From Klebsiella grimontii (lineage in GTDB: Bacteria; Pseudomonadota; Gammaproteobacteria; Enterobacterales; Enterobacteriaceae), in NCBI RefSeq assembly GCF_900200035.1, contig NZ_FZTC01000020.1:1-64000 (forward strand): a DNA stretch of 64,000 bases, read 5' to 3'. Position 1 is the stretch's first letter; each line of letters opens with the position of its first letter. The translations under genes and the position numbers were made by a program. This document shows, in pieces, positions 27,249 to 41,439 of the stretch. The notes under the pieces were generated by a model. The model saw only the letters and a list, made by a program, of their open reading frames with translations, was not told where the DNA came from and ran no database searches.

Positions 27249-27479
27249 TTACTTCTTCTTATGCCACTTATCATCATCGCCTTTTTGGTACTCATTTTTC
27301 ACCGCCGCCCAGGCGACTTTGTGCGCGGTCTCTTCACGGCTGGCGTCGTCGCGTCGGTCTTCTTTATGCTTATACTGTTCCCAGGCGCTGTTAAAGGCTT
27401 CTTTGTAAATCTCCTGAGCATGCGCGGGCAGAACGTGCTGAACGCTGTCGGGCAATTCACTTTTGTTGCTATAGGGCAT
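27249..27479 (-). CDS. chaB: ChaB family protein
   Basis: A 76-residue soluble protein, the same length as E. coli ChaB, with the family core YKEAFNSAWEQYK and DDASREETAHKVAWAAVK and a lysine-rich tail. It has been suggested to regulate the ChaA cation antiporter, whose gene is divergent 265 bases away. That gap holds an inverted repeat, TACCACT at 27621-27627 with AGTGGTA at 27641-27647, which might be a regulatory site. Confidence 0.95.
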   Translation of the reverse strand: MPYSNKSELPDSVQHVLPAHAQEIYKEAFNSAWEQYKHKEDRRDDASREETAHKVAWAAVKNEYQKGDDDKWHKKK

Positions 27480-27744
27480 GGCAACCTCCGGTTTAAGGGT
27501 GAATAGTGAGTCTGGTAGAGGATCAACCGGCTGGCAAGGCGAGAGATAAATGAGAAAGATGTTTTAGTAATTATCTGAATAATAAATACAAAAAAATAGT
27601 AACCGCAGTTTATGGCAATCTACCACTTTTACAGAGTCAGAGTGGTAAATTTAAGTAAAAAAACAAAATAGTCCCCGCAATGTCTGTTATTTTATTAACT
27701 TACAATATCTATAATTATAACACCTGCATACCTGGAGATGATTC

Positions 27745-28845
27745 ATGACCGATGCACATGAGGCGGTGAAGACCCGCCACAAGGAGACCTCCCTCGCCTT
27801 TCCGGTTCTGGCGCTGGCGGTGCTGTTTTTCTGGGGAAGCAGCCAGTCACTGCCAGTGGTCGTTGCCATTAATATCCTGGCGCTGGTCGGGATTCTGAGC
27901 AGCGCGTTCAGCGTTGTTCGCCACGCCGACGTTCTGGCGCACCGCCTTGGCGAACCCTATGGTTCATTAATTTTAAGCCTTTCAGTGGTTATTCTCGAAG
28001 TCAGCCTGATTTCCGCATTAATGGCCACCGGCGATGCCGCGCCGACCCTAATGCGCGATACGCTTTATTCAATCATCATGATTGTCACCGGCGGGCTGGT
28101 GGGTTTTTCTTTACTGCTGGGCGGGCGCAAATTCGCCACCCAGTATATGAATCTGTTCGGCCTTAAACAGTACCTGATCGCCCTTTTTCCGCTGGCGATT
28201 ATCGTCCTGGTCTTCCCGATGGCGCTGCCCGGGGCTAACTTCACCACCGGCCAGGCGCTGCTGGTTGCGCTGATTTCCGCCGCCATGTACGGCGTATTCC
28301 TGCTGATTCAAACGAAAACGCACCAGAGCCTGTTTGTTTACGAGCACGAGGATGACGGCGACGACGATGACCCGCACCACGGCAAACCGTCGGCGCATAG
28401 CAGCAAGTGGCACACCGCCTGGCTGCTGGTACACCTGGTTGCGGTGATCGCCGTAACCAAAATGAACGCCAATCCGCTTGAGACGTTGCTGACCAGCATG
28501 AACGCCCCCGTGGCCTTTACCGGCTTCCTGGTCGCGCTGCTGATCCTCTCTCCGGAAGGCCTTGGCGCGCTGAAAGCGGTGCTGAACAATCAGGTCCAGC
28601 GGGCGATGAACCTGTTCTTCGGCTCCGTGCTGGCCACCATTTCTCTGACGGTGCCGGTGGTAACGCTTATCGCCTTCCTCACCGGTAACGAACTACGCTT
28701 TGGCCTTGGGGCACCGGAAATGGTGGTGATGGTTGCCTCCCTGCTGCTGTGCCAGATTTCGTTCTCTACCGGACGCACCAACGTGCTGAACGGCGCGGCG
28801 CACCTGGCGCTGTTCGCCGCCTACCTGATGACCATTTTTGCCTGA
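27745..28845 (+). CDS. chaA: sodium-potassium/proton (calcium/proton) antiporter
   Basis: A 366-residue inner-membrane antiporter, the same length as E. coli ChaA, of the CaCA superfamily. About eleven hydrophobic segments are visible. The two family repeats (SLSVVILEVSLISALMATGD near residue 75-95 and ILSPEGLGALKAVLNN near 265) carry the acidic ion-binding residues, and a strongly acidic loop (HEDDGDDDDPHHG) lies between them. It exports Na+, K+ or Ca2+ in exchange for H+ at alkaline pH. Confidence 0.96.
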   Translation: MTDAHEAVKTRHKETSLAFPVLALAVLFFWGSSQSLPVVVAINILALVGILSSAFSVVRHADVLAHRLGEPYGSLILSLSVVILEVSLISALMATGDAAPTLMRDTLYSIIMIVTGGLVGFSLLLGGRKFATQYMNLFGLKQYLIALFPLAIIVLVFPMALPGANFTTGQALLVALISAAMYGVFLLIQTKTHQSLFVYEHEDDGDDDDPHHGKPSAHSSKWHTAWLLVHLVAVIAVTKMNANPLETLLTSMNAPVAFTGFLVALLILSPEGLGALKAVLNNQVQRAMNLFFGSVLATISLTVPVVTLIAFLTGNELRFGLGAPEMVVMVASLLLCQISFSTGRTNVLNGAAHLALFAAYLMTIFA

Positions 28846-28881
28846 GCCTCCCCCGGCGGCCTCTACCTCTGCCGGGGAGAT

Positions 28882-28918
28882 AAAAAAAGCCTGCCGGTTT
28901 TGCAACGGGCAGGCTTTT
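28882..28918. terminator. bidirectional terminator between chaA and kdsA
   Basis: GCCTGCC at 28889-28895 pairs with GGCAGGC at 28908-28914. It is flanked by seven A on the left and TTTT on the right, so it can stop chaA transcription from the left and kdsA from the right. Confidence 0.85.
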
Positions 28919-28934
28919 GTCATTTCAGGCGCGA

Positions 28935-29798
<864 letters not shown>

Positions 29799-29828
29799 TT
29801 ATCAGGGTGTAACCGGAATGGTTTCAGA

Positions 29829-30641
29829 CTAATGCAATGTAATTTGTTTATGCGAAATGGTGTTGATCTGCGCGCGGATCATCTCGCTAATGGGATCCTC
29901 CGGGCACTGTTCAACGAAGTAACTGAGGTCCTGCAGCGCCACGTGATCGCAATCGAGCTGGGCGTATATCAGCCCGCGATCGCGAATTTCGTACGGATCT
30001 TCCGGGTTGAACTGCAGCAGCGCCTCGCTGGTGCGTAACGCCAGCTCCATCTGCCGCTCTTCCATCAGCGCCGATTTGAGCGTGTCGAGCAGCTTGCGGA
30101 TCACTTCCGCGTTATCGGCTTCGTCGAGATCTTCGTTAAACAGCTCGGCGACCGGGCTAATATTGCCCTTCAGCCACACTTCCAGCGTATGCTCGTTCAG
30201 CGTTTCGCCGTTAAACGGATTAATGAGCCACATCTCTTCGCTCTCTTGCGGATCGGCGCGCAGCAGCATCTGGGTCGGGAAAATAACCGGTACCACCGGC
30301 AGCGCCAGACGCTGTGCGATCCACAGCAGGATTGCGCCTAACGACACCGCGCTGCCCTGGCGGTTGTTGAGAACCTTATCAAGCCAGAGCACATCGGACA
30401 GACGGTAAACGCCGCGCGAATCGCTGAAGCCCCAGTCGTGATAGAACAGCTCCAGCAGACGCTCTATCTGGCGCTCCTGGTCCCAGGAAGAGGCAATCTC
30501 CTCCTGCGCCAGGGCCAGCAGCCGCTCCAGCTCATCCTGCACATAGTGCGTCGGAAAATCGTCGCGGATTAATTCAGAAATGAGGACCATGCCGTCACAT
30601 AACGGCGCTTTATTAAATTCGAAATCAGCTAACGACCTCAT
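29829..30641 (-). CDS. sirB1: SirB1 family protein (transglutaminase-like with TPR)
   Basis: A 270-residue protein equal to E. coli SirB1/YchA (269). The N-terminal 170 residues form a transglutaminase-like fold (LDKVLNNRQGSAVSLGAILLW), and the C-terminal 90 form TPR-like helices (ALRTSEALLQFNPEDPYEIRDRG). The function is unknown; no complete catalytic triad was evident. It follows sirB2 by three bases and precedes kdsA. Confidence 0.9.
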   Translation of the reverse strand: MRSLADFEFNKAPLCDGMVLISELIRDDFPTHYVQDELERLLALAQEEIASSWDQERQIERLLELFYHDWGFSDSRGVYRLSDVLWLDKVLNNRQGSAVSLGAILLWIAQRLALPVVPVIFPTQMLLRADPQESEEMWLINPFNGETLNEHTLEVWLKGNISPVAELFNEDLDEADNAEVIRKLLDTLKSALMEERQMELALRTSEALLQFNPEDPYEIRDRGLIYAQLDCDHVALQDLSYFVEQCPEDPISEMIRAQINTISHKQITLH

Positions 30642-30644
30642 GCC

Positions 30645-31037
30645 TTACCCCAATAACGGTATTCTTGTGATGGCGAGTTGAATAATGATAAACAACACCA
30701 CCAGGGCCAGCAGAAAGGCGACAAACCGGCTCTGCTGACTGCGCGAGCGACGACGGCCCAGCGCGATAAATCCCAATGCGATATAAATGATAACGCCAAA
30801 CAGCTTCTCAGTCAGCCATGTACCCTCTTCGGTAAACGGCAGATAGTGCGTTATTGCCATTAATCCAGCGCCGCTGAGAAACAGCAGCGTATCGCTACAG
30901 TGCGGCGCAATGCGGACCCAGCGCTGGTCGAGCAGGCGGTTCCCGCTCCAGCGCCACCAGTAGCGCAGCACGAACAGGCTGACCGAGACCACCACGCAGG
31001 CGATATGCAAATACAGTACCGCGTTAAACAGATTCAT
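30645..31037 (-). CDS. sirB2: SirB2 family membrane protein
   Basis: A 130-residue integral membrane protein with four hydrophobic segments (LYLHIACVVVSVSLFVLRYWW, LLFLSGAGLMAIT, LFGVIIYIALGFIAL, FVAFLLALVVLFIIIQLA). It equals E. coli YchQ in length; the function is unknown. Its start overlaps the prmC stop as ATGA, so it is translationally coupled. Confidence 0.92.
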   Translation of the reverse strand: MNLFNAVLYLHIACVVVSVSLFVLRYWWRWSGNRLLDQRWVRIAPHCSDTLLFLSGAGLMAITHYLPFTEEGTWLTEKLFGVIIYIALGFIALGRRRSRSQQSRFVAFLLALVVLFIIIQLAITRIPLLG

Positions 31038-31873
31038 ACCTCTCCCTGATAATGCCCGAGCGTCAGGCGCTCGTTGTCTCCATAATCGCGGCAGGTGGCA
31101 ATATTGCCATAACCCGCCTCGCGAAAGAGTTCCCGCACCGCCTGGCCCTGCGTCCAGCCGTGTTCCAGCAACATCACGCCGCCGGCAGCCAGATAGCGGC
31201 GGCCTTCGCGGATGATATGCGCCAGATCGGCCAGACCGCCATCGGCGGCGACCAGCGCCGTTTTCGGCTCAAAGCGGACATCGCCCTGCGCCAGATGCGG
31301 GTCGGTTTCGTCGATATAGGGCGGATTGCTGACGATGATGTCGAACTGCTGTCCGGCGAGCGCGCTAAACCAGTCGCTTTGCAGTACGCTGACGTTAGGG
31401 ATCGCGAGATGCTCAACGTTACGCGCGGCCAGCGCGACCGCATCGGGCATCACATCGACGGCGGTGACGCGGCAGTCCGGGCGTTCGCTGGCCAGCGCCA
31501 GGGCGATCGCGCCGGTGCCGGTGCCGAGATCGAGAATGCGACACGGCTCATCGGATAAGCGCGCCAGCGCCTGTTCAACCAGGCACTCGGTATCCGGACG
31601 CGGGATCAGCGTCGCGGGAGAGACGAACAGCGGCAGCGACCAGAATTCGCGCTGGCCCACCAGGTGAGCCACCGGTTCGCCCCGGGCGCGACGGCTCAGC
31701 AGCGTTTCCAGCTCGGCGGCCTGCGCCGCGGTCAGCGCCGTTTCGCCAAAGGCGAGGATATAGGTCCGCGCTCTGCCGGTCACGTGGCCCAGCAGGATTT
31801 CGGCATCCCGGCGCGGGCTTTCACTTTGGCTCAGGCGGGCGATAGCCTGGGTCAGCCACTGCTGAAAAGTCAT
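31034..31873 (-). CDS. prmC: release factor glutamine methyltransferase
   Basis: A 279-residue SAM-dependent methyltransferase that methylates the GGQ glutamine of release factors 1 and 2. An N-terminal helical domain (about 1-75) precedes the methyltransferase fold with the SAM motif (LDLGTGTGAIALAL) and the catalytic NPPY (VSNPPYIDE). The start at 31873 gives a TGATG overlap with prfA and matches the family N-terminus (MTFQQWL against E. coli MEYQHWL); an ATG one codon earlier is possible. It lies directly behind its substrate gene prfA. Confidence 0.96.
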   Translation of the reverse strand: MTFQQWLTQAIARLSQSESPRRDAEILLGHVTGRARTYILAFGETALTAAQAAELETLLSRRARGEPVAHLVGQREFWSLPLFVSPATLIPRPDTECLVEQALARLSDEPCRILDLGTGTGAIALALASERPDCRVTAVDVMPDAVALAARNVEHLAIPNVSVLQSDWFSALAGQQFDIIVSNPPYIDETDPHLAQGDVRFEPKTALVAADGGLADLAHIIREGRRYLAAGGVMLLEHGWTQGQAVRELFREAGYGNIATCRDYGDNERLTLGHYQGEV

Positions 31874-32955
31874 CATTCCTGCTCGGAAAGGGCGGCCAGC
31901 TGATCGGCCTGATATTCCTGAACGATCGGCTCAATCAGCATATCCAGTTTGCCTTCCATCGCTTCGTCCAGACGATAAAGCGTCAGGTTGATGCGATGAT
32001 CGGTCACGCGGCCCTGCGGATAGTTATAGGTGCGGTTGCGATCGCTGCGATCGCCGCTACCCAGCAGATTACGGCGCTCGGAGGCTTCCGCCTGCTGGCG
32101 CCGGGACACTTCCGCGGCGCGGATGCGCGCGCCAAGCACCGACAACGCTTTCGCTTTGTTTTTGTGCTGGGAGCGTTCGTCCTGACACTCGACGACGATA
32201 CCGGTCGGCAAGTGGGTAATACGGATCGCCGAATCGGTGGTGTTGACGTGCTGACCGCCCGCACCGGAGGAGCGGAAGGTATCGATGCGCAGATCGCTCG
32301 GACTGATATCCGGCATTTCGGCTTCCGGCAGCTCCGGCATCACCGCCACGGTGCAGGCGGAGGTATGGATACGCCCCTGGGATTCGGTGGCCGGTACGCG
32401 CTGCACGCGATGGCCGCCGGATTCGAACTTCAGTCGCCCATAGACGCCGTCGCCGCTGATTTTGGCGATCACTTCTTTAAAGCCGCCGTGTTCGCCTTCG
32501 TTGGCGCTCATGATTTCCACGCGCCAGCGGCGTGATTCCGCGTAACGGCTGTACATACGGAACAGATCGCCCGCGAACAGCGCCGCTTCATCGCCGCCGG
32601 TGCCGGCGCGAACTTCAACAAACGCGTTACGCTCGTCATCCGGGTCTTTGGGCAACAGCAGAACCTGCAGCTGCTGCTCCATCTGTTCGCCCTTCTCTTT
32701 CGCTTCGCGCAGCTCTTCCTGCGCCATTTCGCGCATTTCCGGGTCATCGAGCATCAACTGCGCGGCTTCGATATCATCCTGCAGCTGGCGCCAGTCGGTG
32801 TAGCAGCGGGCGACGTCGCTCAGCTGCGCGTATTCGCGGGATAACGCGCGAAACTTATCCTGATCGGCGATGGTCGCGACATCGCCGAGTAGCGCCTGAA
32901 CTTCCTCATGGCGTTCGTAAAGGGCTTCCAGTTTGGCAACAATAGAAGGCTTCAT
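31873..32955 (-). CDS. prfA: peptide chain release factor 1
   Basis: A 360-residue RF1, which recognises UAA and UAG at the ribosome. The PxT anticodon-like tripeptide is present as PAT ([14 protein letters not shown]), and the GGQ loop is [15 protein letters not shown]. The start at 32955 ([20 protein letters not shown]) matches the family; a longer in-frame extension upstream overlaps hemA and is not supported. It lies between hemA and prmC, as in E. coli. Confidence 0.98.
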   Translation of the reverse strand: MKPSIVAKLEALYERHEEVQALLGDVATIADQDKFRALSREYAQLSDVARCYTDWRQLQDDIEAAQLMLDDPEMREMAQEELREAKEKGEQMEQQLQVLLLPKDPDDERNAFVEVRAGTGGDEAALFAGDLFRMYSRYAESRRWRVEIMSANEGEHGGFKEVIAKISGDGVYGRLKFESGGHRVQRVPATESQGRIHTSACTVAVMPELPEAEMPDISPSDLRIDTFRSSGAGGQHVNTTDSAIRITHLPTGIVVECQDERSQHKNKAKALSVLGARIRAAEVSRRQQAEASERRNLLGSGDRSDRNRTYNYPQGRVTDHRINLTLYRLDEAMEGKLDMLIEPIVQEYQADQLAALSEQE

Positions 32956-32998
32956 AGGCGTGAATTCACCCTGTCCTAAAAAAAGAGAGAAAGGTGCG

Positions 32999-34255
32999 CT
33001 ATTCCAGCCCGAGGCTGTTGCGCAGAATATGCAGGCGTTCATCATCCCCGTCACGGGCGGCCTGCTGAAGAGATTTGGTTGGCGAGTGGATCAGGCGGTT
33101 AGTCAGCTTGCGCGCCAGATCCTGCATGATTTCCTGCGCATCGCCGCCCTGATTGAGCGCCGCCAGCGCTTTCGCCGTCAGCTCCTCGCGGACCTGATCG
33201 GCCTGGGAGCGATATTCGCGGATAGTCTCGCTGGCGCTCTGGGCGCGCAGCCAGGCCATAAATTCGCTGGCTTCCTGCTCAACAATGGTTTCCGCCTGCA
33301 CCGCCGCGGCTTTACGCTGCGCCAGGTTGTGCTGAATGATGTTTTGCAGATCGTCCACGCTGTAGAGATAGGCGTTCGCCAGTTTGCCAACCTCCGGTTC
33401 GACATCGCGCGGAACGGCGATATCGACCAGCAGCATCGGCTGGTTGCGGCGCGCCTTCAGCGCGCGCTCCACCATCCCTTTACCAATAATCGGCAGCGGG
33501 CTGGCGGTAGAACTAATAATGATATCCGCTTCATTAAGCCGCTCATCGATGTCGCTCAGGGCGATCACCTCCGCGCCGACTTCATCGGCCAACGCCTGAG
33601 CGCGCTCGCGGGTGCGGTTGGCAATCACCATTTTGCGCACCTTATGCTCGCGCAGATGGCGGGCCACCAGCTCAATGGTTTCACCGGCGCCGACCAGCAG
33701 CACGGTAACGCTGGAGAGCGATTCAAAGATTTGTCGCGCCAGAGTACAGGCGGCAAACGCCACGGAGACCGCGCTGGCGCCGATATCGGTTTCGGTACGC
33801 ACGCGTTTGGCCACCGAGAACGACTTCTGGAACATGCGCTCCAGCTCGCTGACGTTCAGATGTCCGCGACTGGAATCAGCAAAGGCTTTTTTCACCTGCC
33901 CGAGGATCTGCGGCTCGCCCAGCACCAGCGAATCAAGACCGCTGGCGACGCGCATCAGATGGCTGACCGCATCGTTGTCCTGATGCCAGTAGAGGCTTTT
34001 GCGCAGGTCGTCTTCATTTAAGCCGTGGTAATCGCACAGCCAGCGGATAAGAATTTCCTGAAGGTTATCCTGCTCTTCGACGCTGAGGTAGAGTTCCGTG
34101 CGGTTACAGGTCGACAGCACCACCCCGCCCTGCACCATTGGCTGGGCCAGCAAGCTCTCCAGCGCCTGGTCGAGCGTATCCGGCGAAAACGTTACGCGTT
34201 CTCGCAGCGCTACAGGAGCTGTTTTGTGGTTAATGCCAAGAGCTAAAAGCGTCAT
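32999..34255 (-). CDS. hemA: glutamyl-tRNA reductase
   Basis: A 418-residue enzyme, the same length as E. coli HemA, that reduces glutamyl-tRNA to glutamate-1-semialdehyde, the first step of haem synthesis in enterobacteria. The catalytic Cys50 sits in STCNRTE. The NADPH-binding motif is [11 protein letters not shown], and the C-terminal dimerisation helices end with [10 protein letters not shown]-like residues. It is first in the row leading to kdsA and divergent from lolB across 273 bases. Confidence 0.98.
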   Translation of the reverse strand: MTLLALGINHKTAPVALRERVTFSPDTLDQALESLLAQPMVQGGVVLSTCNRTELYLSVEEQDNLQEILIRWLCDYHGLNEDDLRKSLYWHQDNDAVSHLMRVASGLDSLVLGEPQILGQVKKAFADSSRGHLNVSELERMFQKSFSVAKRVRTETDIGASAVSVAFAACTLARQIFESLSSVTVLLVGAGETIELVARHLREHKVRKMVIANRTRERAQALADEVGAEVIALSDIDERLNEADIIISSTASPLPIIGKGMVERALKARRNQPMLLVDIAVPRDVEPEVGKLANAYLYSVDDLQNIIQHNLAQRKAAAVQAETIVEQEASEFMAWLRAQSASETIREYRSQADQVREELTAKALAALNQGGDAQEIMQDLARKLTNRLIHSPTKSLQQAARDGDDERLHILRNSLGLE

Positions 34256-34528
34256 TGTGAGGGAGTAGTACCAGCGTTGCTAAGGTTAGTCTGCAGGCAT
34301 CATACAGGATGCGCGTAATCAATAAAAGAGAGGCTCCCCTTTTGGAGTAATAGCTAATCTGTAATAGCCATTAACGGTAATTTTTTGATTTCAGACAACT
34401 TGAACGTAGACGCTACCGCCCGGCAACGCTAGCATTAATGGTTATTATTGTAACCCGCTACACAAATCGGCCAGCTGTTACTCTCATTTGCCGCATTTCA
34501 CTGTAGACATCAAGGATTTGTCATCATT

Positions 34529-35140
34529 ATGAATCGACTGTTCCGCCTGTTGCCGCTGGCAAGCCTCGTTCTGACCGCCTGTGCGATTAATGCTCCGAAA
34601 GGGCCGGGTAAAAGCCCGGATTCACCGCAGTGGCGTCAGCACCAGCAAGATGTCCGCAATCTTAATCAGTTCCAGACGCGCGGCGCTTTCGCTTATCTCT
34701 CGGATGAGCAAAAGGTGTATGCCCGCTTCTTCTGGCAGCAAACCGGCCAGGACCGCTATCGCCTGCTGCTGACTAACCCGCTCGGCAGCACCGAGCTGTC
34801 GTTAACCGCCCAGCCGGGCAACGTGCAGCTGATTGACAATAAAGGACAGACCTACACGGCGACCGATGCCGAAGAGATGATTGGCCGTCTGACCGGTATG
34901 CCGATTCCGCTCAATAGCCTGCGCCAGTGGATTATTGGCCTGCCTGGCGACGCCACCGACTACTCGCTTGATGACCAGTACCGCCTGCGCGAACTGAACT
35001 ACACGCAAAACGGCAAGACCTGGCATGTCACCTGGGGCGGCTACACCTCCGACACCAAACCGTCGCTGCCGGCCAATATGGAGCTTAACGACGGAAGCCA
35101 GCGCATCAAGCTGAAAATGGATAACTGGATTGTGAAATGA
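34529..35140 (+). CDS. lolB: outer membrane lipoprotein receptor LolB
   Basis: A 203-residue outer-membrane lipoprotein that takes lipoproteins from LolA and inserts them in the outer membrane. The signal peptide ends in the lipobox LTAC, with alanine at +2 as expected for outer-membrane sorting. The body is the LolA/B half-barrel ([24 protein letters not shown]). It is divergent from hemA and overlaps the ispE start as ATGA. Confidence 0.97.
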   Translation: MNRLFRLLPLASLVLTACAINAPKGPGKSPDSPQWRQHQQDVRNLNQFQTRGAFAYLSDEQKVYARFFWQQTGQDRYRLLLTNPLGSTELSLTAQPGNVQLIDNKGQTYTATDAEEMIGRLTGMPIPLNSLRQWIIGLPGDATDYSLDDQYRLRELNYTQNGKTWHVTWGGYTSDTKPSLPANMELNDGSQRIKLKMDNWIVK

Positions 35141-35988
35141 TGACCCGCTGGCCCTCTCCCGCAAAGCTGAACCTGTTTTTGTACATTACCGGGCGGCGCG
35201 CCGACGGTTACCACACGCTGCAAACGCTGTTTCAGTTTCTGGATTATGGCGACACGCTGACGATTGAGCCGCGCGACGACGGCCAGCTGCGTCTGCTGAC
35301 GCCGGTTGACGGCGTGCCGGATGAAGAGAACCTGATCATCCGCGCGGCCAGGCTATTAATGCAGGCCGCAGCGCAGGCCGGGACGCTTCCTGCGGGCAGC
35401 GGCGCCGATATCAGCATCAACAAAGTGCTGCCGATGGGCGGCGGCCTCGGCGGCGGCTCGTCCAACGCCGCGACCGTTCTGGTGGCGCTGAACCATTTAT
35501 GGGGCTGTAATCTCTCGGAAGATGAGCTGGCGGCTTTGGGTCTGCAGCTGGGCGCCGACGTGCCGGTGTTCGTTCGCGGCCATGCGGCCTTTGCCGAAGG
35601 CATCGGGGAAATTCTGACCCCGGTCGAACCGGAGGAAAAATGGTATCTGGTGGCGCATCCGGGGGTCAGCATTCCAACGCCGATCATTTTTCGCGATCCG
35701 CAACTGCCGCGCGATACCCCGGCCAGGTCAATTAATACGTTATTAAAATGTAAATTCGGCAATGATTGCGAGGTTATCGCAAGAAAACGTTTTCGTGAGG
35801 TTGATGCGGCGCTTTCCTGGCTGTTAGAATATGCGCCGTCGCGCCTGACTGGCACCGGTGCATGTGTATTTGCTGAATTTGACACTGAATCCGCCGCTCG
35901 TCAGGTGCTTGAAAAAGCCCCGGCATGGCTGCATGGCTTCGTGGCGCGAGGTGTTAACATCTCTCCGCTCAAGCAGGCGCTGCGCTAA
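35137..35988 (+). CDS. ispE: 4-diphosphocytidyl-2-C-methyl-D-erythritol kinase
   Basis: A 283-residue GHMP kinase of the MEP isoprenoid pathway. The ATP-binding glycine loop is [17 protein letters not shown] (about residues 95-111), [12 protein letters not shown] is at the N-terminus and [11 protein letters not shown] is near the C-terminus. The start at 35137 aligns exactly with the E. coli N-terminus and overlaps the lolB stop. prs follows after 183 bases. Confidence 0.97.
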   Translation: MMTRWPSPAKLNLFLYITGRRADGYHTLQTLFQFLDYGDTLTIEPRDDGQLRLLTPVDGVPDEENLIIRAARLLMQAAAQAGTLPAGSGADISINKVLPMGGGLGGGSSNAATVLVALNHLWGCNLSEDELAALGLQLGADVPVFVRGHAAFAEGIGEILTPVEPEEKWYLVAHPGVSIPTPIIFRDPQLPRDTPARSINTLLKCKFGNDCEVIARKRFREVDAALSWLLEYAPSRLTGTGACVFAEFDTESAARQVLEKAPAWLHGFVARGVNISPLKQALR

Positions 35989-36045
35989 GTTCTGCTAAAT
36001 TATTGCAAATTTGGCGAAAACGCCGGGGAAACTGAGTTACGGTGA

Positions 36046-37119
<1,074 letters not shown>

Positions 37120-37133
37120 TCGAGCCCGGCACA

Positions 37134-37158
37134 AAAACCCGCTGCGGCGGGTTTTTTT
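37134..37158 (+). terminator. prs terminator
   Basis: ACCCGC and GCGGGT (around 37137-37142 and 37147-37152) form a stem followed by seven T, 15 bases after the prs stop. Confidence 0.9.
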
Positions 37159-37369
37159 GTCTCTGAACCTTTTATTCTTCCACAAAATCATTCGGCATGC
37201 GTCAAGGCGGCAAGTGAATGAATCTCCGGCAGCGTACAGGCAGTACGGGATCGGGGTAAATGAACGCAGCCAACACAGAGGCATCCCGAAGGATGACGTG
37301 GAAATGACCGATGCCTCCTTCACCTGCCATTTAGTTGACAGATGATGCGCTCATGGATGAAACATTATT

Positions 37370-39049
37370 GTGAATAGATTATTTTCCTCACATGTGATGC
37401 CTTTCCGCGCCCTCATCGACGCTTGTTGGAAAGAAAAATATACCGCTTCGCGGTTTACTCGTGATGTGATTGCCGGGATTACCGTCGGGATTATCGCTAT
37501 CCCGCTGGCGATGGCGCTGGCTATTGGCAGCGGGGTGGCGCCGCAGTACGGTCTCTATACCTCCGCGGTGGCGGGGATCGTCATTGCGTTAGCCGGCGGC
37601 TCGCGCTTTAGCGTTTCCGGGCCTACCGCCGCTTTCGTGGTGATCCTCTACCCGGTCTCGCAGCAGTTCGGGCTTGCCGGACTGCTGGTCGCAACCTTGA
37701 TGTCGGGGATCTTCCTGATTCTTTTCGGCCTGGCGCGCTTTGGCCGCCTGATTGAGTATATTCCGCTATCGGTCACCCTCGGCTTCACCTCCGGGATCGG
37801 TATCACCATCGGTACCATGCAAATTAAAGATTTTCTCGGTCTGCAGATGGCGCACGTGCCTGAACATTATCTACAGAAAGTCGGCGCGCTGGCGATGGCG
37901 CTGCCGACCATTAATCCCGGCGATGCCGCCATCGGCGTTGTCACGCTGGGCACGCTGATTATCTGGCCGCGTCTGGGGATTCGTCTGCCGGGCCACCTGC
38001 CGGCCCTGCTGGCGGGCTGCGCGGTGATGGGCGTGGTCAACCTGCTTGGCGGGCACGTCGCCACCATTGGCTCTCAGTTCCACTATATTCTCGCCGACGG
38101 CAGCCAGGGCAACGGTATTCCGCAGCTGCTGCCGCAGCTGGTGCTGCCGTGGGATATGCCGGGTTCAGACTTCACCCTCAGCTGGTCCTCGCTGCAGGCG
38201 CTGCTGCCGGCGGCGTTTTCCATGGCCATGCTCGGGGCGATTGAGTCCCTGCTGTGCGCCGTGGTGCTGGACGGCATGACCGGCACCAAACACAAGGCCA
38301 ACAGCGAGTTGATTGGCCAGGGGCTCGGCAATATCGTGGCGCCGTTCTTCGGCGGCATTACCGCCACCGCCGCCATCGCCCGCTCGGCGGCCAACGTCCG
38401 CGCCGGGGCGACCTCGCCGGTTTCCGCCGTGATCCACGCGCTGCTGGTGATCATGGCGCTGCTGGTGCTTGCCCCTCTGCTCTCCTGGTTGCCGCTTTCC
38501 GCGATGGCGGCGCTGCTGCTGATGGTGGCATGGAATATGAGCGAAGCGCACAAGGTCGTTAACCTGCTGCGCTATGCGCCAAAAGACGACATTATCGTTA
38601 TGCTGATGTGCATGTCGCTGACCGTACTGTTTGATATGGTCATCGCGATTAGCGTCGGCATCGTGCTGGCTTCCCTGTTGTTTATGCGCCGGATCGCGCG
38701 GATGACCCGCCTGGCGCCGGTCAACGTTGAGGTTCCGGATGATGTGCTGGTGCTGCGCGTCATAGGTCCGCTGTTTTTCGCCGCCGCGGAAGGATTATTT
38801 ACCGATCTGGAAACGCGGGTCGCAGGCAAGCGTATCGTGGTACTGAAATGGGATGCGGTGCCGGTGCTGGACGCCGGCGGACTGGATGCCTTCCAGCGTT
38901 TCGTGAAGAAGCTGCCGGAAGGCTGTGAGCTGCGCGTGTCGAACCTGGAATTTCAGCCGCTGCGCACCCTGGCGCGGGCAGGCGTTAAACCGATTCCGGG
39001 CCGCCTGAGCTTCTACCCGGACCGCAACGCCGCGCTGGCGGATATTTAA
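37370..39049 (+). CDS. dauA: C4-dicarboxylate transporter, SulP family
   Basis: A 559-residue protein very close to E. coli DauA (YchM), the aerobic C4-dicarboxylate transporter. About 14 membrane segments (SulP signature region [22 protein letters not shown]) are followed by a cytoplasmic STAS domain (about 440-555; [18 protein letters not shown]). The GTG at 37370 is the start that gives MNRLFSSH, matching E. coli MNKIFSSH. Its stop abuts the convergent merR-type gene with no gap. Confidence 0.96.
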   Translation: MNRLFSSHVMPFRALIDACWKEKYTASRFTRDVIAGITVGIIAIPLAMALAIGSGVAPQYGLYTSAVAGIVIALAGGSRFSVSGPTAAFVVILYPVSQQFGLAGLLVATLMSGIFLILFGLARFGRLIEYIPLSVTLGFTSGIGITIGTMQIKDFLGLQMAHVPEHYLQKVGALAMALPTINPGDAAIGVVTLGTLIIWPRLGIRLPGHLPALLAGCAVMGVVNLLGGHVATIGSQFHYILADGSQGNGIPQLLPQLVLPWDMPGSDFTLSWSSLQALLPAAFSMAMLGAIESLLCAVVLDGMTGTKHKANSELIGQGLGNIVAPFFGGITATAAIARSAANVRAGATSPVSAVIHALLVIMALLVLAPLLSWLPLSAMAALLLMVAWNMSEAHKVVNLLRYAPKDDIIVMLMCMSLTVLFDMVIAISVGIVLASLLFMRRIARMTRLAPVNVEVPDDVLVLRVIGPLFFAAAEGLFTDLETRVAGKRIVVLKWDAVPVLDAGGLDAFQRFVKKLPEGCELRVSNLEFQPLRTLARAGVKPIPGRLSFYPDRNAALADI

Positions 39050-40156
<1,107 letters not shown>

Positions 40157-40306
40157 GCGCTCAGTACCGGAATTGTATTAGGCAGACTGTGCCGATGAAA
40201 GATGAAGAGAGATAAGGAGGATTTGAGACAACAACAAGCGGGCAGCCTGAACGGACGGCGTTAAAACGCACCAGCCGTTCACAACGGCTGGTGGTATGGA
40301 ATTCAC

Positions 40307-40582
40307 TCAACTGTGGCGATGCTGATCGCGGCGGCAGCGTTTGTCGTAGTGGCGAACCCACCAGTATCTGTCGCTAACCTGTTCATGACCGCCGACGCGA
40401 GCGCCAGCCAGCCACAGTACCGCGCCGACAAAGATACTCAGGATCGCGCCGTGTGCGAAAAACTGCGGCAGGTCAAGCTGCGGAAGCTGGTTTAAAATAG
40501 AGTAACCAACGCCGACAACCATGACGACCAACCCCAACCCCATCAGCACATTACCGAGTAACGAAGCGTTTCTGCGTTTCAT
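40307..40582 (-). CDS. ychH: stress-induced small membrane protein
   Basis: A 91-residue protein with two hydrophobic segments (VLMGLGLVVMVVGVGYSIL and HGAILSIFVGAVLWLAGARV) and a basic C-terminus (DRYWWVRHYDKRCRRDQHRHS), very close to E. coli YchH (92). It is an inner-membrane protein induced by stress in E. coli; its biochemical role is unknown. It is divergent from pth. Confidence 0.95.
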   Translation of the reverse strand: MKRRNASLLGNVLMGLGLVVMVVGVGYSILNQLPQLDLPQFFAHGAILSIFVGAVLWLAGARVGGHEQVSDRYWWVRHYDKRCRRDQHRHS

Positions 40583-40854
40583 ATGTCACCTCCGGAACCT
40601 TGGGTTGCATGGGAATATCCCCAAATCTTATAGGTGTAGTATAGACAATGAGCAATATACCGATTGCGTGAAGGATCACAGAAGCGAACATCTTGCCCAC
40701 AAAAGTTTACAAATAACCCACTGAACAACATCAAATTCTAATTATTCAAACCCGTTATTACCTCTGTCAGCCGCGCTTCGCTGGCAGAACTTTGTCAACC
40801 GCGCGCGCAGACAGTACACTACGCGCCAGAGAACGACCCAAGCAGGATAAAAAA

Positions 40855-41439
40855 GTGAGCATAAAATTGATTGTCGGCCTGGCGAACCCCGGCGCTGAAT
40901 ACGCAGCGACCCGACATAACGCCGGCGCCTGGTACGTGGATTTACTGGCGGAACGCCACCGCGCGCCGCTGCGCGAAGAGAGTAAATTCTTCGGCTACAC
41001 CTCGCGGATTAACCTTGCCGGCGAAGATGTCCGCCTGCTGGTGCCGACCACCTTTATGAACCTGAGCGGCAAAGCCGTCGGCGCGATGGCGACCTTCTTT
41101 CGCATTAACCCGGACGAAATCCTCGTCGCCCACGATGAGCTCGATTTACCGCCAGGCGTGGCTAAGTTCAAGCTGGGCGGCGGTCATGGCGGCCATAATG
41201 GCCTGAAAGACATCATCAGCAAGCTGGGCAATAACCCGAACTTTCACCGCTTACGCGTGGGAATCGGCCATCCGGGCGATAAAAATAAAGTTGTCGGTTT
41301 TGTGTTGGGCAAACCGCCCGCCAGCGAACAGAAGTTGATTGATGAGGCCGTTGACGAAGCGGCACGCTGCACCGAGGTGTGGCTGAAGGATGGCCTGACC
41401 AAAGCGACCAACCGTTTACACGCTTTTAAAGCGCAATAA
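40855..41439 (+). CDS. pth: peptidyl-tRNA hydrolase
   Basis: A 194-residue enzyme releasing tRNA from stalled peptidyl-tRNA. It starts with GTG 40855 ([24 protein letters not shown]), as in E. coli, and the catalytic histidine is in TRHNAG, with DELDLPPG and [13 protein letters not shown] also present. A longer in-frame ATG extension upstream has no homology. ychF follows after 117 bases. Confidence 0.97.
   Translation: MSIKLIVGLANPGAEYAATRHNAGAWYVDLLAERHRAPLREESKFFGYTSRINLAGEDVRLLVPTTFMNLSGKAVGAMATFFRINPDEILVAHDELDLPPGVAKFKLGGGHGGHNGLKDIISKLGNNPNFHRLRVGIGHPGDKNKVVGFVLGKPPASEQKLIDEAVDEAARCTEVWLKDGLTKATNRLHAFKAQ

Noticed and set aside
32956-33054. Longer prfA start inside hemA
   Set aside because: The 33 extra residues overlap the end of hemA and do not match RF1; the ATG at 32955 matches the family.
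40660-40690. CRP site (GTGAAGGATCACA) between ychH and pth
   Set aside because: The half-sites are four bases apart instead of six, so it does not fit the CRP consensus.
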